This document shows positions 1 through 5,105 of a stretch of 8,813 nucleotides of DNA, piece after piece (position 1 is the stretch's first letter; each line of letters opens with the position of its first letter). The position numbers and the translations under genes are program-made. The notes below the pieces were generated by a model. That model was given only the letters and a program-made list of their open reading frames with translations. It ran no database searches and was not told where the DNA came from. Origin of the DNA: JBOGJI01 sp050747865 (GTDB lineage: Bacteria; Acidobacteriota; Thermoanaerobaculia; Multivoradales; JAHEKO01); the NCBI GenBank assembly GCA_050747865.1, contig JBOGJI010000279.1:1-8813 (forward strand), read 5' to 3'.

Positions 1-343
1 CGTTCAGGCGGGCGACGCCGCCGCCATTGGTCGCTACCCACCGGGTGCCCGCCCGGGTTTGGAGGAAGTGGTTGACCAGCGGGTGGGGCAGGCCCGATCG
101 GGTGCGGAAGCTGACGAAGGCCGAGCCGTCAAAGCGAGACAGGCCGCCGTCGGTGCACACCCAGAGGAACCCGTCGCGATCGGTCGCCACCGACATGACG
201 CGATCGCTGGCGAGCCCGTCCGCCACCGTGTAGGTGCGCACCAACAGTCGTTCGGCGGTCGCGGGGAGACCGAGAACCGTGGCCACGCTGAGCGTCACCG
301 CACAGCGCAACGGCCGTCCAGGAGGAAACGGGCGTACCAACAT
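1..343 (-). CDS. Exported two-component-regulator propeller protein, N-terminal part (truncated by window edge)
   Basis: Reading the minus strand from ATG at 343 to the left edge gives 114 residues without a stop; an in-frame TAG lies just upstream (364-362). Residues 1-30 look like a signal peptide: Arg-containing n-region, hydrophobic stretch around 14-27 (CAVTLSVATVLGLP), and an ATA cleavage site near 28-30. The mature part carries the short repeat of Reg_prop sensor propellers: YTVADGLASDRV (38-49), then DGFLWVCTDGGLSRFDG (57-73), a second SGLPHPLVNHFLQ (83-95) and TRWVATNGGGVARLN (100-114). In this family such repeats form periplasmic beta-propellers that usually precede a Y_Y_Y domain and a cytoplasmic histidine kinase, GGDEF, phosphatase or DNA-binding output; that output would lie outside the window, so its type is unknown. 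No strong Shine-Dalgarno precedes the ATG. It is transcribed divergently from the toxin-antitoxin pair. Confidence 0.82.
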   Translation of the reverse strand, partial: MLVRPFPPGRPLRCAVTLSVATVLGLPATAERLLVRTYTVADGLASDRVMSVATDRDGFLWVCTDGGLSRFDGSAFVSFRTRSGLPHPLVNHFLQTRAGTRWVATNGGGVARLN

Positions 344-395
344 CGAGCTACCGGCACCAGTCTAGCCGCACGCAGACTCCCTTGATTCGGCTATC

Positions 396-424
396 TTGAC
401 CGCGCGGCACGGGGTCACTATAAT
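396..424 (+). promoter_or_regulatory. Sigma70-type promoter of the toxin-antitoxin operon, predicted leaderless
   Basis: A -35 box TTGACC (396-401) and a perfect -10 box TATAAT (419-424) are separated by exactly 17 bases. Initiation about 7 bases after the -10 places the transcript start at about 431, which is the A of the antitoxin ATG. No Shine-Dalgarno lies between 425 and 430. The match to the consensus is seen directly; the leaderless start is inferred. Confidence 0.8.
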
Positions 425-429
425 GGCCC
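412..429. promoter_or_regulatory. Candidate antitoxin operator overlapping the -10 box
   Basis: GGGTCA (412-417) and TGGCCC (424-429) form an inverted repeat with one mismatch around a 6-base centre that contains most of the -10 box. Phd/VapB antitoxins commonly repress their own promoter by binding such palindromes, so this is a reasonable operator. The repeat is short and the assignment is inference. Confidence 0.4.
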
Positions 430-430
430 T

Positions 431-655
431 ATGATCCGTCAGATGACCGCAACGGAAGTCAAGCGGAAGATCCTCGTATTGCTCGACGAGGTCGCCGCCG
501 GCGAGGAGATCGAGATCACCAAGCATGGACGCAGGGTGGCCAAGCTGGTGCCGGCAAGGGGTCCGGCCGTCGTCGGAGGTGCCTTCTCCGGGACGGCGGT
601 GAGCGCTCCTGAAGACGATCTGCTGTCGACCGATCTCGAGTGGCAGCTTCCGTGA
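431..655 (+). CDS. vapB: Phd/YefM-fold antitoxin of a VapBC-type toxin-antitoxin system
   Basis: A 74-residue protein. The N-terminal half matches the Phd/YefM DNA-binding fold: MTATEVKRKILVLLDEVAAG (residues 5-24), then EEIEITKHGRRVAKLVPA. This is the usual 'TATEAKR..LLDEVAAGEEI.ITRHG.PVA.LVP' pattern of prevent-host-death antitoxins. The C-terminal tail (from about GGAFSGTAVS to LEWQLP) is acidic and low in structure, as expected for the segment that wraps around and neutralises the toxin. The start at 431 fits the promoter spacing; a second in-frame ATG at 443 (residue 5) would begin exactly at the conserved part and also lacks a Shine-Dalgarno. Its stop TGA (653-655) overlaps the toxin GTG (652-654), which couples their translation. 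The symbol vapB is given because the partner is a PIN toxin; by fold the protein is Phd-like rather than AbrB-like. Confidence 0.88.
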   Translation: MIRQMTATEVKRKILVLLDEVAAGEEIEITKHGRRVAKLVPARGPAVVGGAFSGTAVSAPEDDLLSTDLEWQLP

Positions 656-1044
656 CGACGATCCTGCTCGACTCGCACGCCCTGCAGTGGTGGTCGGCCG
701 AGCCCTCCCGTCTGAGCACAGCTGCGGGAGACGCGATTGCCGCGGCGGACGAGCTCGCCGTCTCCGCGGTCACCTGGTTCGAGCTCGCATGGCTCGCCGA
801 GCGTGGGCGCATCGTCGTCACGATCCCCGTGCGCTCGTGGCTCACCCAGCTTGCGGCTGGTGTGCGCACCGCCGGGATCACTCCGGCGATCGCCCACACG
901 GCGGCCTCTCTACCGGACAACTTTCCAGGGGATCCTGCGGACCGCCTGATCTACGCCACCGCACTCGAGCACGAGTGGCAGCTCGTGACCAAGGACAGCA
1001 AGATGCGCCGCTTCCCCCAGCCGCGCTCGATCACCGTGTGGTGA
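652..1044 (+). CDS. vapC: VapC-family PIN-domain ribonuclease toxin
   Basis: A 130-residue single PIN domain, the normal VapC length. The four acidic metal-binding positions of the family are all visible: Asp7 in ILLDSHALQWW, Glu44 in VTWFELAWL, Asp97 in GDPADRLIYATA and Asp115 in LVTKDSKM. With intact acidic residues it should be an active Mg-dependent RNase; VapC toxins typically cut tRNA or rRNA and halt translation until bound by the antitoxin. The GTG at 652 was chosen because it overlaps the antitoxin stop by the common 4-base GTGA arrangement and starts right before the first beta strand. An in-frame GTG at 640 would add four residues (VASV) and overlap the antitoxin further. RNA target is not predictable from sequence. 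Confidence 0.92.
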   Translation: MTTILLDSHALQWWSAEPSRLSTAAGDAIAAADELAVSAVTWFELAWLAERGRIVVTIPVRSWLTQLAAGVRTAGITPAIAHTAASLPDNFPGDPADRLIYATALEHEWQLVTKDSKMRRFPQPRSITVW

Positions 1045-1058
1045 AGCTCTCCTGCGCC

Positions 1059-1121
1059 GGCACTTAGAATGTGGATTGCACCGCTCGCCGCATGCGACGG
1101 GCGGTGCGGCACTTGGATTGC
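1059..1121. repeat. Interrupted 14-base direct repeat flanking a hairpin
   Basis: GGCACTTGGATTGC occurs intact at 1108-1121. The same 14 bases occur at 1059-1065 plus 1073-1079, split by 7 bases (AGAATGT). The two copies bracket the hairpin at 1078-1107. The insertion in the left copy creates TAGAAT (1065-1070), a -10-like hexamer without a convincing -35. Function unknown; it could mark a small duplication event. Confidence 0.6.
1078..1107 (+). other. GC-rich hairpin in the vapC-tamB gap (terminator-like without U-tract)
   Basis: GCACCGC (1078-1084) pairs perfectly with GCGGTGC (1101-1107). The stem can be extended inwards by T1085-G1100, C1086-G1099 and G1087-C1098, then a C/A mismatch, C1089-G1096 and G1090-C1095. 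It lies 34 bases after the vapC stop and 32 bases before the chosen tamB ATG. No run of T follows, so it is not a classical intrinsic terminator; it might slow polymerase, protect a 3' end or influence tamB expression. Confidence 0.5.
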
Positions 1122-1139
1122 TTGCCTCGGTCGAGCGGT

Positions 1140-4100
1140 ATGACCCCCACGGACCCGCAGCCCCCCTCGGCTCAGCGCCAGCACCGTCCGGGACGGTTGC
1201 GGCGCTGGCTGGTGCGTCCGGTGGTCTGGATCCTGGTTCTGCTGGTGGTCCTCGCCGCCGTCGCCTGGTGGGGGTTGCAGACGCCATGGGCGAAGGAGAG
1301 GGCGCGCGCCGAGCTGGTGCGGCGGCTCTCCGAGGCCTTGGAGACAGAGGTCACGGTCGAGCGGCTCGACTTCTCGCTGGTGCCCTTGGCGGTGACCGCC
1401 GAAGGCGTGGCGGTGGCCGACATCGACCCCACGTACCCGCCGCTGTTCGAGGCCGACCGCGTGCAGGTCGGTGGCAGCGTCGTGCGGGGGCCGCGCTGGC
1501 AGATCCACCTGCGCAGCCTCGTGGCTGAGGGGCCGGTCCTGCGCCTGCGGCGGCTGCCGGACGGGAGCTGGAACCTGCCGCGTCCCGAGCGCGAGGCGGC
1601 GGCTGAGTCCCGTTTCGAGGTCTACATCGGGTCCCTGGATCTGCGGCACGGTCTGTTCGTTCTCGAGGACCGGGAGCTGCCGCTCGATCTCGCCGCCCGC
1701 GACGTCTCCGGCCGGCTGCTCGGCGACGGGCCGGACGCCGCGCGTGGTGATGTCGAGGCGCAGGAGGTGGAGCTGCGGTTGCCTCAGGGGAAGCCGTACT
1801 TGGGGCGGGTCTCCGGGCGCGTGCGGGTCGCGCGCGCGGGGCTCGAGCTCTACCGGGCACGCGTCGAAGGGCCCTACCTCGACGCCCGGGTGCAAGGGCA
1901 GGTGCGGTGGGAGGACGGGGAGCAGCGTGCCAGCTTCGCCGTCGAGGCGGACGGCGACGGCCGGCTCCTGGACGCGCTGGGCTACGTCGAGGAGCAAGTT
2001 CGCGGCCGCTTCGACGCCCGCGTGCAGGTTCTCTGGGAGCCCGACCTCTGGGGGGTGCGCGGCAACGTCACCTCCCCGGAGCTGAGCCTGTTCGACTGGC
2101 CGCTGACCGCGGTGACGAGCACCGTGGCCGTGGACGAGAACGCGGCCCGCGTGGACATCACCGAGGCCGGCTTCGGCGGCGGCCGCGTCGAGGGGGAGGT
2201 GCACGTCGATCTCAAGGGCGAGGCGCGCCCCACCGACCTGACGCTGGCCGTTCGGGACGTGGATCTCGAAGCCCTGGTCCAGGGGCTGGGCCTGCCGGTG
2301 GAGAACGTGTTCGGACGCGTGGGCGGCAGCGCCGAGTACCACTTCGCGCTGGACCGGCCCGAGGCGGGAGACGGGCGGGCCGATCTGCAGGTCGAGGCGG
2401 TGGCGGGCAGCGGCCCCGGGGTTCCGCTGCACGGCTTGGTGCCCGTGGCGATCCGCGACGGCGTGGTCCGCGTCGGCGAGCTGGCCCTCGCCTCCGACAC
2501 CCAACGCCTGACCGGCGACGGGGTCTTCCGGCTCGCCGAGGGAACGGGCCGCTTCGATCTCGAGGTCGGGAGCGACCGGCTTGGCGAGCTGCGGCACCTG
2601 CTGCCGTTTGACACCGAGACCGAGCCGCCCCTCTGGCTGCCGCGCCGCGGCAACGGCGAGCTGACGGCGCGCGTCGACATCGCGCCCGCCCGCGTCGGCG
2701 CCGAGATCGGGCTCCTCTTGCGCGACGTGGTCGCTCCCGGCCTCGCCGCCGAGAGCGTGCGCGGCAATTTGACCGTGGGGGAGAGCGGCGTCGAGCGGAT
2801 GGACCTCGAGGCGCGGCGACCCGAGGCGATGCTCGTGGTGCGCGGATCCGTGCCGTTCGAGGAAGGGGTGGCAGGTGCTCCGCCGCTCGACATCGAGCTG
2901 GAGGCGGCGCGCTGGCCGGTGGCCGACGCCGATCCGTGGCTGCCGGCGCCGTTGCCGCTGGACGGGCGGTTCAGCGGCGACCTGCGGCTCACCGGGGGTC
3001 TGGAGGCCGTCGAGGGCCACCTCGCGGGACGCGTCGACGAGGTGGCGGCAGGGCCGGTGCGGTCGGGCACCCTGGAGCTCGACCTCGCCTTCGATCCGCG
3101 GCGCGTGCAACTGCGCAACGCGCTGTGGACGACGCCGGCCGGCGCCGTCGAGGCAACGGGCACGTACGAGCCGGAGAGCGGGTCGCTGGACTTCCGGGTG
3201 GCCTCCGAGCCGCTGGCGCTCGCCCGCGAGCCGCTGTCGACGCTGGGTGCCTCCGGGCTCCAGGGCCACGTGCGGCTCGACGCCCGCCTGCTGGGTACGG
3301 TGGAGGATCCGCGGCTCGACCTCACGCTTGCCGCCGCCGACCTGCGATTGGCCGGCGGCGCGGCGCTGCCGCCGAGCGAGTCCCGTCTGCGCTGGCAGGG
3401 CGGTGAGCTCGAGGTGACGGCGGAGCTGCCCGGGCTGCTCACCGTCCGCGGCGGCGGAGCGCTGACCTGGGAGACGGCCGACCTGCGCCTGGAGCTGGAG
3501 GGGCACGAGCTGCGCCGGCTACTGCAGATAGGGGGTGTGGAGCTGCCCCAGGAGGTCGCGGGCGGCTTCGGCGGCGAGCTGCTGGTGCGGCGTGCGGCGG
3601 CGGACCCGGCTCTCCACGCCGAGCTGATTCTCGACCGCCTGGAGGCGCGCTACGCCGGGCACCGGCTGTACGCGCTGGAGCCGGTGCGGGCGCGGCTCGA
3701 GGGCGGCGAGATCCACCTCGACAGTCTCTATCTGGGCACCGACCAGGAAGGCCTCGACCTGTTCGTGGGGGGAAGCATCGGCGCCGCGGATCCCTTCCCC
3801 TTGGATCTGCATCTGCAGACCAGCCTGCCGGTGACGTGGCTGGAGCTGGTGGCTCCCGAGCTCGACGTCGCCGGGCGGCTGGACCTGCTGGCGACGGTGC
3901 GGGGCACCGCCACCGCGCCCCGCTTCAACGGCCAGGGGGAGCTGCGCGAGGGCCGGATGCTCGTCGCGGGCTTCCCCCACTCCTTCGAACAGATCGCTGG
4001 CGTCGTGCTCCTGTATCCCGATCGGGCGGTGATCGACCACTTGAACGCCCGCTTCGCCGGCGGTGATGTGCGGGTCGCCGGCACCGTGCGCCCCGAGCAG

Positions 4101-5105
4101 ACCCACCCCCTGGGCTGGAGCTATGAGCTGCAGATCGAAGGGGACGGCCTGCGGCTTCGCTACCCAGCCGAATGGCGGCTCGTCGGCGACGCGCAGCTCA
4201 TGCTGGCGTCGACGCCGCACGGGCGGCAACTTACCGGGGTGGTGAACCTGGAGCGCGCCTTCTACCTGGCCGACGTGGAGGTCGGACCGATCCAGCTCCT
4301 GCAGGACTTCCTGCGGCGCAATCCGCAGCGCCTGGCCGAGACCGACGAGACTCTGCGCTCGACGCAGCTCCAGGTCCAGGTCGTGGGCCCCGATGCCCTG
4401 CGTGTGCGCAACAATCTGGCGGACGTCACCGGCGACATCGAGCTGGTGATCCGGGGCTCCGCCGCCCGGCCGGTGCCCTTCGGCCAGGTCACCGTCGATC
4501 CTGACAGCACGCTGAGCTACGGCGGCAACGAGTACCGGGTGGAGCGCGGCACGCTGGTCTTCGCCAACCCTTACCGCATCGACCCCTACGTCGATCTGGT
4601 CGCCGAGACCGAGATCCAGCAGTACCTGATCCGGCTGACGCTGGACGGCAGCCTGTCACGGCCCAACGCCACCTTCAGCTCCAACCCGCCGCTGGCCGAT
4701 CTCGACGTGCTGGCCCTGGTCACTACTGGCAGTCCGACGACGCCGGGAGAGAGCCTGGTCGGCACCGGCGCCGGCACTGGAACGGAAGGCTCCGGCGCCG
4801 CCGAAGGTTTCCTCTACGGGCAGGCCGCCGGCCTGGTGTCCGAACGCGTCAACAGGCTCTTCGGTCTCGACAAGTTCCGCATCGATCCCCTGACCACCGG
4901 CAGCGGCGAGCTCTCCCAGGCGCGGGTGACCGTTGGCGAGCAGATCTCCCGGGACGTCCTGGTCACCTACTCCTGGGACCCCTCGACGACCCAGCAGCAG
5001 ATCTTGCAGGTCGAGTGGCGGATCAGCCCGCAGCTCTCCCTCCTGCTGACGCAGAACGGCGACGACACCTACAGCGTGGACGCGCAGTGGGAGAAGCGGT
5101 TCTGA
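1140..5105 (+). CDS. tamB: TamB-like translocation and assembly module / AsmA-superfamily inner-membrane protein
   Basis: A 1321-residue protein, close to the length of E. coli TamB. An Arg-rich N-terminus (about 13-26) precedes one membrane helix (about 27-46, PVVWILVLLVVLAAVAWWG), giving an N-in signal anchor. The AsmA-like start follows (WAKERARAELVRRLSEAL, then a segment reading VTVERLDFSLVPLAV). The long middle is beta-rich with repeated short strands, typical of the lipid-binding beta-taco/groove fold. The C-terminal TamB (DUF490) domain is clear: GGNEYRVERGTLVFANP (about 1128-1144), LTLDGSLSRPNATFSSNPPL, DLDVLALVTTG (1187-1197) and a late LFGLDKFRIDPLTTG; the protein ends in an aromatic residue (EKRF). 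A Gly/Thr-rich linker lies near 1197-1215. TamB links the inner membrane to an Omp85 partner and is implicated in outer-membrane protein insertion and phospholipid transport. The ATG at 1140 gives the usual short cytosolic tail; GTG 1071 and ATG 1092 are in-frame alternatives. None has a good Shine-Dalgarno. Confidence 0.9.
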   Translation: MTPTDPQPPSAQRQHRPGRLRRWLVRPVVWILVLLVVLAAVAWWGLQTPWAKERARAELVRRLSEALETEVTVERLDFSLVPLAVTAEGVAVADIDPTYPPLFEADRVQVGGSVVRGPRWQIHLRSLVAEGPVLRLRRLPDGSWNLPRPEREAAAESRFEVYIGSLDLRHGLFVLEDRELPLDLAARDVSGRLLGDGPDAARGDVEAQEVELRLPQGKPYLGRVSGRVRVARAGLELYRARVEGPYLDARVQGQVRWEDGEQRASFAVEADGDGRLLDALGYVEEQVRGRFDARVQVLWEPDLWGVRGNVTSPELSLFDWPLTAVTSTVAVDENAARVDITEAGFGGGRVEGEVHVDLKGEARPTDLTLAVRDVDLEALVQGLGLPVENVFGRVGGSAEYHFALDRPEAGDGRADLQVEAVAGSGPGVPLHGLVPVAIRDGVVRVGELALASDTQRLTGDGVFRLAEGTGRFDLEVGSDRLGELRHLLPFDTETEPPLWLPRRGNGELTARVDIAPARVGAEIGLLLRDVVAPGLAAESVRGNLTVGESGVERMDLEARRPEAMLVVRGSVPFEEGVAGAPPLDIELEAARWPVADADPWLPAPLPLDGRFSGDLRLTGGLEAVEGHLAGRVDEVAAGPVRSGTLELDLAFDPRRVQLRNALWTTPAGAVEATGTYEPESGSLDFRVASEPLALAREPLSTLGASGLQGHVRLDARLLGTVEDPRLDLTLAAADLRLAGGAALPPSESRLRWQGGELEVTAELPGLLTVRGGGALTWETADLRLELEGHELRRLLQIGGVELPQEVAGGFGGELLVRRAAADPALHAELILDRLEARYAGHRLYALEPVRARLEGGEIHLDSLYLGTDQEGLDLFVGGSIGAADPFPLDLHLQTSLPVTWLELVAPELDVAGRLDLLATVRGTATAPRFNGQGELREGRMLVAGFPHSFEQIAGVVLLYPDRAVIDHLNARFAGGDVRVAGTVRPEQTHPLGWSYELQIEGDGLRLRYPAEWRLVGDAQLMLASTPHGRQLTGVVNLERAFYLADVEVGPIQLLQDFLRRNPQRLAETDETLRSTQLQVQVVGPDALRVRNNLADVTGDIELVIRGSAARPVPFGQVTVDPDSTLSYGGNEYRVERGTLVFANPYRIDPYVDLVAETEIQQYLIRLTLDGSLSRPNATFSSNPPLADLDVLALVTTGSPTTPGESLVGTGAGTGTEGSGAAEGFLYGQAAGLVSERVNRLFGLDKFRIDPLTTGSGELSQARVTVGEQISRDVLVTYSWDPSTTQQQILQVEWRISPQLSLLLTQNGDDTYSVDAQWEKRF
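5090..5093 (+). promoter_or_regulatory. Shine-Dalgarno that selects the CTG start of the Omp85 gene
   Basis: GGAG, inside the last codons of tamB, ends eight bases before CTG 5102-5104. That is ideal spacing for the CTG. The in-frame GTG at 5087 lies upstream of this motif. For the GTG at 5111 the nearest purine motif (GAAGG, 5104-5108) is only two bases away, so both GTG codons are poorly served. Confidence 0.45.

Noticed and set aside
59..385. Plus-strand open frame of 108 codons near the left edge
   Set aside because: It is the exact codon-for-codon antisense of the propeller gene, whose signal peptide and Reg_prop motifs are much stronger evidence.
344..395. Minus-strand promoter for the propeller gene (TAGACT at 364-359)
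   Set aside because: No acceptable -35 hexamer at 16-18 bases, so it cannot be separated from chance.
400..407. CCGCGCGG palindrome in the spacer of the antitoxin promoter
   Set aside because: An 8-base G/C palindrome is common by chance at this base composition; the GGGTCA/TGGCCC repeat is the better operator candidate.
951..3506. Very long open frame on the minus strand (851 codons) opposite tamB
   Set aside because: Its translation is a low-complexity run rich in His, Gln, Arg, Pro and Ala with no recognisable domain, and it lies antiparallel to a convincing TamB. Long antisense open frames are expected in GC-rich coding DNA.
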